NCBI RefSeq assembly: GCF_028686475.1
Contig: NZ_JAQUCA010000001.1
Location: forward strand, 186,001 to 250,000
Length of the DNA stretch: 64,000 nucleotides
Reading direction: 5' to 3'
Origin: Giesbergeria sp.
GTDB lineage: Bacteria; Pseudomonadota; Gammaproteobacteria; Burkholderiales; Burkholderiaceae_C
Shown: positions 34,333 to 48,646 of the stretch, in pieces
Layout of the letters: every line of letters begins with the position of its first letter
Numbering within the stretch: position 1 is the first letter of the stretch
Made by a program: the position numbers and the translations under genes
Notes under the pieces: generated by a model
What the model was told of the DNA's origin: nothing
Seen by the model: only the letters and a program-made list of their open reading frames with translations
Database searches by the model: none

Positions 34333-37300
34333 ATGGCCTATTCCTACACCGAACGCAAGCGAATTCGCAAAAGTTTCGGCAGCCGCGACAGCGTGCTGGA
34401 GGTTCCTTATTTGCTACAAATGCAAAAAGATGCGTACACCGCCTTTTTGCAAGCAGATGTGCCGCCCAAAAAGCGTACCACCGAAGGGCTGCAGGCAGCA
34501 TTCAATGCCGCTTTCCCGATTGTGTCGCACAATGGTTTTGTCGAGATGAAATTTCTCGAATACAACCTGGCCAAACCGGCCTTTGATGTGCGCGAATGCC
34601 AGACCCGTGGTTTGACTTTTGCCTCGGCTGTGCGCGCCAAAGTGCAGCTCATCATTTATGACCGCGAGTCTTCGACTTCCCAGTCGAAAGTGGTCAAGGA
34701 AGTGAAAGAGCAAGAAGTGTATATGGGCGAAGTGCCGCTCATGACCACCAAAGGCTCGTTCATTATCAACGGCACGGAGCGCGTGATTGTGTCGCAGTTG
34801 CACCGCTCGCCCGGTGTGTTCTTTGAACACGACAAGGGCAAGACGCACAGCTCGGGCAAGCTGCTGTTCTCGGCCCGCATTATTCCTTACCGTGGTTCGT
34901 GGCTCGATTTTGAGTTTGACCCGAAAGACATTCTCTATTTCCGCGTGGACCGTCGCCGCAAGATGCCGGTCACGACGCTGCTCAAGGCGATTGGCCTGAA
35001 TCCTGAGTCGATTTTGGCCAACTTCTTTGTCAACGACAACTTCCGTCTGATGGACAACGGTGCCCAGATGGAATACGTGGCCGAACGCCTGCGTGGCGAA
35101 GTGGCCCGTTTTGACATCACCGACAAATCTGGCAAGGTGGTGGTGGCCAAAGACAAGCGCGTCACGGCTCGCCATACGCGCGATTTAGAGCAATCGGGCA
35201 CGACCCACATCACCGTACCCGAAGATTTCTTGTTGGGCCGCGTGGTAGCCCGTGCGGTGGTGGACCCAGACACCGGCGAAATTCTGGCCAAGGCCAACGA
35301 AGAGCTGACCGAAGCCTTGCTGAAGAAGCTGCGCTCCTCGGGGGTGCGCGATTTGCAGTGCATCTATACCAACGAGCTAGACCAAGGCGCTTACATCAGC
35401 CAGACTCTGCGGATTGATGAAACCACCGACGAGTTCCAAGCCCGTGTCGCCATTTACCGCATGATGCGCCCCGGCGAGCCGCCGACGGAAGATGCGGTGC
35501 AAGCCTTGTTCCAGCGTTTGTTCTACAACCCCGACACTTACGATTTGTCGCGCGTTGGCCGTATGAAGTTCAATGCCAAGGTAGGCATGGAAGGCTCTAC
35601 CGGCCCGATGGTCTTGACCAACGAGGACATCTTGGCTGTGGTCAAGATTTTGGTGGACTTGCGTAATGGCAAGGGCGAAGTGGACGATATTGACCACTTG
35701 GGCAACCGCCGCGTGCGTTGCGTGGGTGAACTGGCCGAGAACCAGTACCGCACCGGCTTGGCGCGCATTGAGAAGGCCGTGAAGGAGCGTTTGGGTCAAG
35801 CGGAGCAAGACCCGCTGATGCCGCACGACCTGATTAACTCCAAGCCGATTTCTGCCGCGCTGAAAGAGTTCTTCGGTGCTTCGCAGTTGTCGCAGTTCAT
35901 GGACCAAACCAACCCGCTGGCCGAAATCACGCACAAGCGCCGCGTTTCGGCCCTTGGCCCGGGTGGTTTGACGCGCGAGCGGGCGGGCTTTGAAGTGCGT
36001 GACGTGCACGTGACCCACTACGGTCGTGTTTGCCCTATTGAAACGCCTGAAGGCCCGAACATTGGTCTGATTAACTCGCTGGCCTTGTACGCCCGCTTGA
36101 ACGAATACGGCTTTATCGAAACCCCCTACCGCCGCGTGGTCGATGGTAAGGTAACGATGGACATCGACTACCTGTCTGCCATTGAAGAAGGCAAGTACGT
36201 CATCGCCCAAGCCAACGCCACTCTCGACAAAGAAGGTCGCCTGACCGGTGAGCTGGTGTCGGCGCGTGAAAAGGGTGAATCCATCCTTTGCGGTGCCGAG
36301 CGCATCCAGTACATGGACGTGTCGCCCGCGCAGATTGTGTCGGTGGCGGCCTCTTTGGTGCCGTTCCTAGAGCACGATGATGCCAACCGCGCTTTGATGG
36401 GTGCCAACATGTCGCGCCAAGCGGTGCCGGTGTTGCGCCCAGAAAAACCAATGGTCGGTACCGGCATTGAACGCGTGGCTGCGGTCGATTCGGGCACCGT
36501 GGTGACGGCCAGCCGGGGCGGTGTGGTGGACTATGTCGATGCAACCCGCATTGTGATTCGCGTCAACGACGATGAAGCCGTGGCCGGTGAAGTGGGTGTG
36601 GATATCTACAACCTCATCAAGTACCAGCGTTCCAACCAAAACACCAACATCCACCAACGCCCCATCGTCAAGCGTGGTGATGTGTTGGCCAAGGGTGATG
36701 TGATTGCCGACGGCGCTTCTACCGATTTGGGCGAAATCGCCATCGGCCAGAACATGCTGATTGCCTTCATGCCCTGGAACGGCTACAACTTCGAAGACTC
36801 GATTTTGATTTCTGAGCGCGTAGTGGCCGAAGACCGCTACACCTCGATTCACATCGAAGAACTGGTGGTGATGGCGCGCGATACCAAGTTGGGCGCAGAA
36901 GAAATCACCCGCGACATTCCGAACCTGTCGGAACAGCAACTGAACCGTTTGGACGAGTCTGGCATCATCTACGTGGGTGCCGAAGTGCAGCCCGGCGATA
37001 CGCTGGTCGGTAAGGTGACACCCAAGGGTGAAACCACGCTCACGCCCGAAGAAAAGCTGTTGCGCGCCATCTTTGGCGAAAAAGCCAGCGACGTGAAAGA
37101 CACTTCGCTGCGCGTTAGCCAAGGCTCGCAGGGTGTGGTGATTGACGTGCAAGTCTTCACCCGCGAAGGCATCCAACGCGACAAGCGGGCGCAACAAATT
37201 ATTGACGATGAACTCAAGCGCTACCGTCTGGACTTGAATGACCAGTTGCGTATCGTGGAAGCCGATGCCTTTGACCGTATCGAAAAACTGCTCGATGGCA

Positions 37301-38445
37301 AGGTCGCCAACGGCGGCCCACAAAAGCTGGCCAAGGGTACCAAAATCGACAAGGCTTATTTGAACTCGGTGGACAAGTTCCACTGGTTTGATATTCGTCC
37401 GGCCGATGAAAACGTGGCCGGACAGCTCGAAAGCATCAAGAATGCCTTGGAGCAAACCCGCCACAGCTTCGATTTGTCGTTTGAAGAAAAGCGCAAGAAA
37501 CTGACCCAAGGCGATGAGCTGCCCGCTGGTGTGCTGAAGATGGTCAAGGTTTATCTGGCTGTTAAGCGCCGCTTGCAGCCCGGTGACAAGATGGCCGGTC
37601 GCCACGGTAACAAGGGGGTGGTGTCGAAGATTGTGCCGGTGGAAGACATGCCGCACATGGCCGACGGTACGCCGGTGGACATCGTGCTGAACCCGTTGGG
37701 CGTGCCTTCGCGCATGAACATTGGGCAGGTGCTAGAGGTTCACTTGGGCTGGGCTGGTAAGGGCATTGGTCAACGCATTGACGAAATGCTGCGCCAAGAT
37801 GCCAAGGCCACCGAGATGCGTAAATTTCTCGAAGAGGTTTATAACTCGCGTGGTCGCCAAGAAGATTTGTCGCAACTGACGGATGAACAAATTTTGGCGA
37901 TGGCAGGCAACCTGACCAGCGGCGTGCCTTATGCCACGCCGGTGTTTGACGGTGCCAACGAGCAGGAAATCAAAGACATGCTCAAGCTGGCCTACCCTGA
38001 CGAGTTGAAGGCCCGCAAGGGCCTGACCGATGCGCGCACCCAGGCTTACCTGATTGATGGCCGCACGGGCGAGCAATTTGAGCGTCCTACCACCATCGGC
38101 TACATGCACTACCTCAAGCTGCACCACTTGGTCGATGACAAGATGCACGCCCGCTCCACTGGCCCGTACTCGCTGGTGACGCAACAGCCCTTGGGCGGTA
38201 AGGCCCAGTTTGGTGGTCAGCGTTTTGGTGAAATGGAAGTGTGGGCGCTGGAAGCCTATGGCGCTTCTTATGTGCTGCAAGAAATGCTCACCGTCAAATC
38301 CGATGACGTGGTGGGCCGCACCAAGGTGTACGAGAGCATCGTCAAGGGCGAACACGCCATCGAAGCCGGTATGCCCGAATCGTTCAATGTGCTGGTCAAG
38401 GAAATTCGTTCCTTGGGCTTGGACATCGAACTGGAACGCTCCTAA
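34333..38445 (+). CDS. rpoB: DNA-directed RNA polymerase subunit beta
   Basis: 1370-residue catalytic beta subunit, full length for Betaproteobacteria. The rifampicin cluster reads [23 protein letters not shown] followed by SALGPGGL, that is, the Asp, His and Ser of sensitive strains. Other landmarks are [18 protein letters not shown] and the C-terminal [18 protein letters not shown]. The ATG at 34333 ([16 protein letters not shown]) has ribosome binding site ggaga. 20 bp upstream of rpoC. Confidence 0.98.
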   Translation: MAYSYTERKRIRKSFGSRDSVLEVPYLLQMQKDAYTAFLQADVPPKKRTTEGLQAAFNAAFPIVSHNGFVEMKFLEYNLAKPAFDVRECQTRGLTFASAVRAKVQLIIYDRESSTSQSKVVKEVKEQEVYMGEVPLMTTKGSFIINGTERVIVSQLHRSPGVFFEHDKGKTHSSGKLLFSARIIPYRGSWLDFEFDPKDILYFRVDRRRKMPVTTLLKAIGLNPESILANFFVNDNFRLMDNGAQMEYVAERLRGEVARFDITDKSGKVVVAKDKRVTARHTRDLEQSGTTHITVPEDFLLGRVVARAVVDPDTGEILAKANEELTEALLKKLRSSGVRDLQCIYTNELDQGAYISQTLRIDETTDEFQARVAIYRMMRPGEPPTEDAVQALFQRLFYNPDTYDLSRVGRMKFNAKVGMEGSTGPMVLTNEDILAVVKILVDLRNGKGEVDDIDHLGNRRVRCVGELAENQYRTGLARIEKAVKERLGQAEQDPLMPHDLINSKPISAALKEFFGASQLSQFMDQTNPLAEITHKRRVSALGPGGLTRERAGFEVRDVHVTHYGRVCPIETPEGPNIGLINSLALYARLNEYGFIETPYRRVVDGKVTMDIDYLSAIEEGKYVIAQANATLDKEGRLTGELVSAREKGESILCGAERIQYMDVSPAQIVSVAASLVPFLEHDDANRALMGANMSRQAVPVLRPEKPMVGTGIERVAAVDSGTVVTASRGGVVDYVDATRIVIRVNDDEAVAGEVGVDIYNLIKYQRSNQNTNIHQRPIVKRGDVLAKGDVIADGASTDLGEIAIGQNMLIAFMPWNGYNFEDSILISERVVAEDRYTSIHIEELVVMARDTKLGAEEITRDIPNLSEQQLNRLDESGIIYVGAEVQPGDTLVGKVTPKGETTLTPEEKLLRAIFGEKASDVKDTSLRVSQGSQGVVIDVQVFTREGIQRDKRAQQIIDDELKRYRLDLNDQLRIVEADAFDRIEKLLDGKVANGGPQKLAKGTKIDKAYLNSVDKFHWFDIRPADENVAGQLESIKNALEQTRHSFDLSFEEKRKKLTQGDELPAGVLKMVKVYLAVKRRLQPGDKMAGRHGNKGVVSKIVPVEDMPHMADGTPVDIVLNPLGVPSRMNIGQVLEVHLGWAGKGIGQRIDEMLRQDAKATEMRKFLEEVYNSRGRQEDLSQLTDEQILAMAGNLTSGVPYATPVFDGANEQEIKDMLKLAYPDELKARKGLTDARTQAYLIDGRTGEQFERPTTIGYMHYLKLHHLVDDKMHARSTGPYSLVTQQPLGGKAQFGGQRFGEMEVWALEAYGASYVLQEMLTVKSDDVVGRTKVYESIVKGEHAIEAGMPESFNVLVKEIRSLGLDIELERS

Positions 38446-38465
38446 TTTGAAAGGGAAAGAGTCTT

Positions 38466-42689
<4,224 letters not shown>

Positions 42690-42724
42690 GCGCTGGCTGT
42701 AATCTATAGCGTGTAAAACGGGTT

Positions 42725-42762
42725 CCCGGTCTGTTGCTTTGGCGACAGACCGGGATTTTTTT
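42725..42762 (+). terminator. Strong terminator after rpoC
   Basis: CCCGGTCTGT (42725-42734) pairs perfectly with ACAGACCGGG (42745-42754), followed by A and seven T. Confidence 0.92.
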
Positions 42763-42787
42763 CTGGTGCCAAGCTAATGGATGGGCA

Positions 42788-43315
42788 ATGTTGTCTTCGT
42801 CGGTTTTTTGGGCTGTTCTAGCAGTTTTGTTGTTCTGGGCCGTGGGGGCTTACCATCGCATCGTGCGCCTGCGTTCCGCCGCCTTGCAGGCTTTTGGGGG
42901 CTTGGATGCCCATTGGGTGCGTATGTTGGCCATGTTAAGCGAGTGCGATGCCGCCCAAGTGACGGCAGGGCGGGTGATGGTGGCTGGGCGGCCTGAGTGG
43001 CTGGCGGCCATGAACCGTTTTTCGGCCTGTTTGGCATTGGCACGGGCGCGGCCTTTGCAGCCCGAAGTGGCCACAGAATTGCTGGCCGCACGCCAAGCCC
43101 TGGAGGCGGCTTGGGCCGCTTTGCTGGCGGGGCCGGATGTGGCCCCAGAGGTGTGGGCACCTTGGGTGCAGCGTTGGCAGCAGCACGTGGTGCAAAATGC
43201 CTTGGCGATTGAGCAATTTAACCATGCAGTGGCGCAATACAACGCGGCCATTGCCCAATTTCCGGCTTGGGTGTTGGCCCGTTCTTTTGGTTTTCGGGCG
43301 GCCACTGTTTTATGA
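42788..43315 (+). CDS. LemA family protein
   Basis: 175 residues. One N-terminal transmembrane helix (SSVFWAVLAVLLFWAVGAYHR), then helical bundle with the LemA hallmarks RIVRLRSAALQAFGGLDAH near the start and FNHAVAQYNAAIAQFPAWVLARSFGF at the C-terminus. Cellular role of LemA proteins is not settled. The ATG at 42788 puts the membrane helix at the N-terminus. Its stop overlaps the rsmB start (ATGA). It lies directly after the rpoC terminator, so a promoter must sit in the 25 bp between or within the terminator region. Confidence 0.82.
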   Translation: MLSSSVFWAVLAVLLFWAVGAYHRIVRLRSAALQAFGGLDAHWVRMLAMLSECDAAQVTAGRVMVAGRPEWLAAMNRFSACLALARARPLQPEVATELLAARQALEAAWAALLAGPDVAPEVWAPWVQRWQQHVVQNALAIEQFNHAVAQYNAAIAQFPAWVLARSFGFRAATVL

Positions 43316-44712
43316 AAAAATCAGCTTCTTCTACTTCGATGCCAGCGCCAGCGGTGGCGATGGCAGGTGTGGCCTTATCGCGCCAGTTGCGTGCAGTCGC
43401 GCAGGCTTGGCAGGGGATTGGCCAAGGGCGTTCGGGCACGGCGGTGCTGGAGTTGGTGCCTGCGGCTTTGCGTCCGGGGGTGCAGGCTTTGCTGTTCCAA
43501 GCGCTGCGCCAGCGCGGCCTTGCCCAAGCCTTGGCGCGGCAGTTGGCACCGCGCAAGCCAGCGCCAGCGGTCGATGCTTTGTTGTGTGTGGCCTTGGCGC
43601 TGTGTGCTGACCCCGAGCAGCCCCTGTACGAGCCTTTCACTTTGGTCAACCAAACGGTGGAAGCGGCCAAGCAAGAGGCCAGCACGCGCGCCCAAGCTGG
43701 ATTTTTAAATGCCTGCTTGCGCCGCTTTCTGCGTGAATCGGCCACCTTGCTGGCACAGGTGCAGCACGATGAACAAGCGCGCTGGAACCATCCGCCGTGG
43801 TGGGTGCAGCGTCTGCGCCAAGACCACCCCACGCAGTGGCAAGCCATTTTGCAAGCCAACGGCCAGCAAGCGCCGATGGTGTTGCGCGTGAACGTACAAA
43901 AAACCACCGTAGCCGCTTATTTGCAGGCATTGGAAGTGGCCGGCATTGCCGCATCGCCAGTGGGCGAGGTGGGCTTGGTTTTGCAGCGTGCCGTGCCGGT
44001 GCAACAGCTGCCCGGCTTTGAGCAGGGCTGGGTGTCGGTGCAAGATGCGGCGGCCCAGCTGGCAGCTCCCTTGCTGTTGGCTGGCTTGGATGTATCACAG
44101 CCCTTGCGCGTGTTGGATGCCTGCGCCGCGCCCGGTGGCAAAACTGCCCATTTACTCGAATATGCTGGGGCGCAGTCGCCCTTGAAAGTCACGGCACTAG
44201 AGATTGACCCGCAACGCGCCCAGCGTATTGGCGGCACACTAGCGCGGCTGGGTGTGCAGGCCCAAGCCCAAGTGGTGGTGGCCGATGCCAGTCGTCCGCA
44301 AGATTGGTGGCAGCAGCACTGCGCTGGGGCCTTGTTTGATGCTATTTTGCTGGATGCGCCTTGTACGGCCTCGGGCATTGTGCGCCGCCATCCGGATGTG
44401 CCTTGGTTGCGCCGCGAGAGTGATATTGCCCAATTAGCGCACATTCAGGCGCGCTTGCTCGATACCCTGTGGCCGCTGTTGCAACCGGGTGGGCGTTTGC
44501 TGTATTGCACCTGCTCGGTGTTTAAGGCGGAGGGCGCAGGGCAGGTGCAGGCGTTTCTTGCACGCCACAGTGATGCCTGCCATTGGCCATCGCCCGGCCA
44601 TTTATTGCCCGGTATTGCACCTGTGGGGGCCAACCTCCAAAACAACCAAGACCATACAGCCGGTGAACACGACGGATTTTTTTACGCCCTGCTGCAAAAA
44701 GCCAGTGTCTAA
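43312..44712 (+). CDS. rsmB: 16S rRNA (cytosine-967-C5)-methyltransferase
   Basis: 466 residues. The N-terminal NusB-like RNA-binding domain (to about 160) is followed by the SAM methyltransferase core with VLDACAAPGGKTAHLLE, DAPCTASGIVRRHPD (Cys351) and the nucleophile motif YCTCSVF (Cys401). Both cysteines of the two-Cys m5C mechanism are present. The ATG at 43312 is coupled to the lemA-like stop and excludes an upstream GTG. Confidence 0.93.
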   Translation: MKKSASSTSMPAPAVAMAGVALSRQLRAVAQAWQGIGQGRSGTAVLELVPAALRPGVQALLFQALRQRGLAQALARQLAPRKPAPAVDALLCVALALCADPEQPLYEPFTLVNQTVEAAKQEASTRAQAGFLNACLRRFLRESATLLAQVQHDEQARWNHPPWWVQRLRQDHPTQWQAILQANGQQAPMVLRVNVQKTTVAAYLQALEVAGIAASPVGEVGLVLQRAVPVQQLPGFEQGWVSVQDAAAQLAAPLLLAGLDVSQPLRVLDACAAPGGKTAHLLEYAGAQSPLKVTALEIDPQRAQRIGGTLARLGVQAQAQVVVADASRPQDWWQQHCAGALFDAILLDAPCTASGIVRRHPDVPWLRRESDIAQLAHIQARLLDTLWPLLQPGGRLLYCTCSVFKAEGAGQVQAFLARHSDACHWPSPGHLLPGIAPVGANLQNNQDHTAGEHDGFFYALLQKASV

Positions 44713-45352
44713 GGGCGCTGCGTGGCTGCCGTGGCACCAAAGCCTTGGCGGGCTGTGGTGGCTCGCGCTGTGCGCTGCACTGCTGCTTACAGCACCTGCA
44801 CGGGCGCGGGCGCAACCGGCCACCGAGGCAACCGCGCTGGCGCTGAATGTCGATAGCAGTGCCGAGGGCTTGTACCTGAGTGCCGTGCTGCCGCTAGAGT
44901 TGCCCGTGGCGTTGCAAGATGCTTTGTTGCAGGGGATTCCGTTGTTCTTTATGGCTGAGGCCCAAGTGCTGCGCGAACGCTGGTACTGGGCCGCGCAAAC
45001 CGTGGCACAAACCCAGCGCTATATGCGCCTAAGTTACCAACCCCTCACGCGGCGCTGGCGGTTGGCGGTCTCGCCTATGCCGATTGACCGCAGTGGTTTG
45101 GGTGTGGCCGTGCCGGGCAAGCAGCACGAAAGTCTGCCCGAAGCTTTGGCAGCCATGACGCGCATTGCCCACTGGAAAATCGCCGATGCCCCCGTCTTAG
45201 AAGCGGGCACTTCGTACAACGTGCAACTGCATTTTCGTTTAGACAGCGCACAACTGCCGCGTACCTTGCAGGTGGGGCTGTGGGGGCGCTCAGGTTGGAA
45301 TTTAACCTTGCAGGGCAACCAAGCCGTGCAGTGGATGCCTACTGCGCCATGA
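44705..45352 (+). CDS. DUF4390 domain-containing exported protein
   Basis: 215 residues from a GTG at 44705. The N-terminus is hydrophobic (GGLWWLALCAALLLTAPARARAQ), giving a likely signal peptide; earlier ATG codons in frame lie deep inside rsmB. The rest has the DUF4390 pattern SSAEGLYLSAVLPLELPVALQDALLQGIPLFF and ARLRYQPLTRRWR-like LSYQPLTRRWRL. It overlaps rsmB by 8 bp and ntrY by 4 bp. Function is unknown; the constant position before ntrY in Betaproteobacteria suggests a link to that envelope sensor. Confidence 0.85.
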   Translation: MSKGAAWLPWHQSLGGLWWLALCAALLLTAPARARAQPATEATALALNVDSSAEGLYLSAVLPLELPVALQDALLQGIPLFFMAEAQVLRERWYWAAQTVAQTQRYMRLSYQPLTRRWRLAVSPMPIDRSGLGVAVPGKQHESLPEALAAMTRIAHWKIADAPVLEAGTSYNVQLHFRLDSAQLPRTLQVGLWGRSGWNLTLQGNQAVQWMPTAP

Positions 45353-47622
45353 ACACCAGCTTCCATCTCGACCCAAACACCAAATCGCGCGCGGTGCGCT
45401 GGGTGCTGGGCGTGGGCACCGTCGTCATGGTGGGTATTGGTTTATTGCTGTTGTTTTTGCTACTGCTGGCCACCAACAACCGCATTTTGTACGAGCGCAA
45501 CTACCTTTGGCTGTTTGCCACCAACGTAGCCGTCGCGGTATTTCTGCTGGGTTTGTTGGTGTGGGTGGTTTGGCGTTTGGTGGTGCGCTTGCGCCGAGGA
45601 CGTTTTGGTAGCCGGCTGCTGGTCAAACTGGCGGCCATTTTTGCCTTGGTGGGGCTGGCACCGGGGGTGCTGATTTACGTGGTCTCGTACCAATTTGTGT
45701 CACGCTCGATAGAGAGCTGGTTTGATGTCAAAGTCGAGGGCGCACTGGCGGCGGGGGTCAGTTTGGCCAGAGCCACACTCGATACCCAAGTGACCGAAGC
45801 CGCCGCGCGCGTGCGCCAAGCCAGTAGCCAAGTGGCCGAAGTACCAGCCGCCACCGCTGGCTTGGCCTTAGAGCGCATCCGTGACGAGCTAGGCGCTACC
45901 GATGTTTTACTCTGGAGCGCCTCTGGCCAACTGCTGGCCAGTGCCGGGCCGGCCAGTTTTCAGCTACACCCCGAGCGGCCATCAGCACAGCAATTACGCA
46001 CGGTGCGCGAGCAACGGGTGCTGGCACAGATTGAAGGACTCGATGAGTTCCTCGAACCTTCGGCTTTGCGTAATGTAGTACACATCAAGGCAGTGGCTTT
46101 GGTGCAAAACGCCCGCGTGGGCTTGCTGACGGAACAGCGCTTTCTGCAAGTGACCTTGCCGTTGGCCCCAGTGCTACTGGCCAATGCCTTGGCCGTGCAA
46201 AACGCCAACCGTGAATACCAAGAGCGCGCCTTGGCGCGCGAGGGCTTGCGCCGTATGTACATCGGCACCCTGACCCTGAGTTTATTTTTGGCGGTGTTTA
46301 CCGCGCTGTTATTGGCCATTTTGCTGGGCAACCAATTGGCGCGCCCCTTGCTGGTGCTGGCCGAAGGCGTGCGCGAAGTGGCAGCGGGCAACCTCAGCCC
46401 CAAAGCCGTTTTGCAAGGCAACGATGAACTCGATGGCCTGACGCGCTCTTTTGCCCTGATGACGCAGCAATTGGCCGATGCCCGCGAAACCGCCGAGCGC
46501 AGTATGGGCGCACTCGATACCGCACGCGCCCGCTTACAGACGATTTTGGACAACTTAACCGCTGGTGTGGTGGTACTGGATGAGCAGGGCAGCATTCGCT
46601 CTTCTAACCCCAGTGCCACACGCATTTTGCGCGCACCGCTGGCCGCCTACCGTGAGCAGCCCTTGGCCCAAGTGCCGGGATTAGAAAGCTTTGCCGCTGA
46701 AGTGCAGCAACAATTTACGGCCTTTTTAGAGCAGCGCGATGGCCACGGCCCTGAGCATTGGCAACATGCTTTTGAACTGCACGCAGCCGCCACCAGCACC
46801 GGCCACCATGCCACCAGCTTGGTGGCGCGCGGGGCGCAATTGCCCGATGCCGCACGCTTGTTGGTGTTTGATGATATTTCAGAGATTGTCTCGGCCCAGC
46901 GCGTGCAGGCTTGGGGCGATGTCGCGCGGCGCTTGGCGCATGAAATCAAAAACCCGCTCACCCCCATCCAGCTATCGGCTGAGCGGCTAGAGATGAAACT
47001 GTCGGGCAAATTGCCAGCGACCGAGCAGGCGCTGCTGACCAAATCGGTTCGCACCATCGTGCAGCAAGTCGATGCCATGCAGCGCTTGGTGAATGAGTTT
47101 CGTGACTACGCCCGTCTGCCCGCCGCCGAATTGCAGCCCTTGCAGCTCAATGCCTTGGTCACCGATGTATTGCATCTGTATGAATCCGACCAAGCCAGAG
47201 TGCCCGTGCAAGTGCAATTGGATGCACAATGCCCACCCATTGCGGGCGATGCCCAGCAACTGCGCCAAGTGATTCACAATCTGCTGCAAAATGCCCAAGA
47301 TGCCACCGAACAGGCACGCAGCGAGCCAACAGATGCCCTGCCAGCAGTCTCTATCAGTACCCACTGGAGCCGAACCGCTCGGCGGGTACGCTTGGTGGTT
47401 AGCGACTGTGGCGCTGGCTTTCCAGCGCATATTTTGCAGCGCGCCTTTGAGCCTTACGTCACTACCAAAGCCCGAGGCACCGGTCTGGGGTTGGCGGTGG
47501 TGAAAAAAATTGCCGACGAACACGGTGCCCGCATTGAACTGGTCAATCGCCTTGAAGATGGCAAGGTGTTGGGTGCCCAAGTATCGCTATCATTCAGTAC
47601 CGAGCACGCGCAGGTCGCCTAA
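45349..47622 (+). CDS. ntrY: Nitrogen-regulation-type sensor histidine kinase NtrY
   Basis: 757-residue membrane kinase. Three N-terminal transmembrane helices, a periplasmic region of about 180 residues, another membrane helix near 305-325, a HAMP domain (NQLARPLLVLAEGVREVAAGNLSPKA), a PAS domain, then kinase core: H-box RRLAHEIKNPLTPIQLS with His531, NLLQNAQDA, DCGAGFP and GTGLGLAVV. The ATG at 45349 is coupled to the DUF4390 gene stop. NtrY senses nitrogen or redox signals in some Proteobacteria; the signal here is unknown. Confidence 0.92.
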   Translation: MNTSFHLDPNTKSRAVRWVLGVGTVVMVGIGLLLLFLLLLATNNRILYERNYLWLFATNVAVAVFLLGLLVWVVWRLVVRLRRGRFGSRLLVKLAAIFALVGLAPGVLIYVVSYQFVSRSIESWFDVKVEGALAAGVSLARATLDTQVTEAAARVRQASSQVAEVPAATAGLALERIRDELGATDVLLWSASGQLLASAGPASFQLHPERPSAQQLRTVREQRVLAQIEGLDEFLEPSALRNVVHIKAVALVQNARVGLLTEQRFLQVTLPLAPVLLANALAVQNANREYQERALAREGLRRMYIGTLTLSLFLAVFTALLLAILLGNQLARPLLVLAEGVREVAAGNLSPKAVLQGNDELDGLTRSFALMTQQLADARETAERSMGALDTARARLQTILDNLTAGVVVLDEQGSIRSSNPSATRILRAPLAAYREQPLAQVPGLESFAAEVQQQFTAFLEQRDGHGPEHWQHAFELHAAATSTGHHATSLVARGAQLPDAARLLVFDDISEIVSAQRVQAWGDVARRLAHEIKNPLTPIQLSAERLEMKLSGKLPATEQALLTKSVRTIVQQVDAMQRLVNEFRDYARLPAAELQPLQLNALVTDVLHLYESDQARVPVQVQLDAQCPPIAGDAQQLRQVIHNLLQNAQDATEQARSEPTDALPAVSISTHWSRTARRVRLVVSDCGAGFPAHILQRAFEPYVTTKARGTGLGLAVVKKIADEHGARIELVNRLEDGKVLGAQVSLSFSTEHAQVA

Positions 47623-47662
47623 GGGCCACGCATGTACCGCAGTTGGAAAGCACTTCACAGAC

Positions 47663-48343
47663 ATGGCAAATATTTTGGTGGTCGATGACGAGCACGGCAT
47701 CCGTGATTTGCTGTCAGAAATCCTCAACGACGAGGGGCACAGCGTGGATTTGGCCGAAAACGCCACCCAAGCCCGAGCGGCACGCTTGGCCGGGCCTTAC
47801 GATTTGGTGTTGTTGGACATTTGGATGCCCGACACCGATGGCGTAACCTTGCTCAAAGAATGGGCGGCCAATAGCTTATTGAATATGCCGGTCATCATGA
47901 TGAGCGGCCACGCCACCATTGAAACGGCTGTCGAGGCCACGCGCATTGGAGCCTTCTCTTTTTTAGAAAAGCCCATCACGCTGCAAAAGCTGCTCAAAGC
48001 AGTAGAAGCTGGCCTAGCGCGCAACCAAGCCCGCACCGCTGCACCTGCTGCGGCCACCCCTTTGGCCACCGTGGCTGGGCAGTCGGTAGCGGCCAGTGGT
48101 ACTGCGGTGGGTGTCGCCACCGAGGACCTGACGGCCAACTTGTCACCCTACCAAGATTTTGATTTAGACCGTCCCTTGCGCGAGGCCCGCGACGGCTTTG
48201 AGAAAGCCTATTTTGAGTTCCATCTGGCGCGCGAGGGCGGCTCCATGACCAAAGTGGCCGAAAAAACCGGCCTAGAGCGCACCCACCTCTATCGCAAGCT
48301 GCGCCAGCTGGGTGTGGACTTGGGACGCGGCAAACGGCATTAA
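47663..48343 (+). CDS. ntrX: NtrX-like response regulator lacking the AAA+ domain
   Basis: 226 residues. The receiver domain (1-120) has Asp52 (LLDIWMPDTDG) and Lys103 (LEKPI); an Ala/Thr-rich linker follows and then a C-terminal Fis-type HTH (AREGGSMTKVAEKTGLERTHLYRKLRQLG). Classical NtrX has a central sigma-54 AAA+ ATPase of about 230 residues, absent here, so it cannot activate sigma-54 promoters in the usual way. No frameshift scar is seen and the domain joins are clean, so this looks like a natural short form. Confidence 0.88.
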   Translation: MANILVVDDEHGIRDLLSEILNDEGHSVDLAENATQARAARLAGPYDLVLLDIWMPDTDGVTLLKEWAANSLLNMPVIMMSGHATIETAVEATRIGAFSFLEKPITLQKLLKAVEAGLARNQARTAAPAAATPLATVAGQSVAASGTAVGVATEDLTANLSPYQDFDLDRPLREARDGFEKAYFEFHLAREGGSMTKVAEKTGLERTHLYRKLRQLGVDLGRGKRH

Positions 48344-48355
48344 ATTTGCAAAAAA

Positions 48356-48386
48356 TTGGCAGTCGGTAGAAATTTGCTGCTATAAT
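48356..48386 (+). promoter_or_regulatory. tRNA-Phe promoter
   Basis: TTGGCA (48356-48361), a 19-bp spacer, then TGC plus consensus TATAAT (48381-48386), 10 bp before the tRNA. Confidence 0.65.
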
Positions 48387-48396
48387 TCAAGGCTTA

Positions 48397-48472
48397 GGCC
48401 CGGTAGCTCAGTCGGTAGAGCAGAGGATTGAAAATCCTTGTGTCGGCGGTTCGATTCCGTCCCAGGCCACCA
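48397..48472 (+). tRNA. tRNA-Phe (anticodon GAA), acceptor-stem mismatch
   Basis: 76 nt with encoded CCA and anticodon loop TTGAAAA. Acceptor strands GGCCCGG and CCAGGCC give six pairs and one C5-A68 mismatch; the T-stem GGCGG/CCGTC has one G-T. Everything else is standard, so it is probably functional. Accessory DNA begins just downstream, but no duplicated tRNA 3' end (attachment site) was found. Confidence 0.93.
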
Positions 48473-48488
48473 ATCAAAACAACAACTT

Positions 48489-48516
48489 AGCCACTTCTTA
48501 CCGGGGTGGCTTTTTT
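48489..48516 (+). terminator. tRNA-Phe terminator
   Basis: AGCCAC (48489-48494) pairs with GTGGCT (48506-48511), followed by a T-run. The 130 bp from here to 48646 hold no gene that I can support. Confidence 0.7.
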
Positions 48517-48646
48517 GTTGCCCGTCAGGATGTAAGACGATTTCGGAAATTTGGCACTTTGGGGTCTGCTGCTCGGCGCAAGTCTGGCGCTTCGGTCGGA
48601 TTGCAGCCCTTCCTAGCTGGTGGCACAACTGGTCAGGCGTGGGCGC

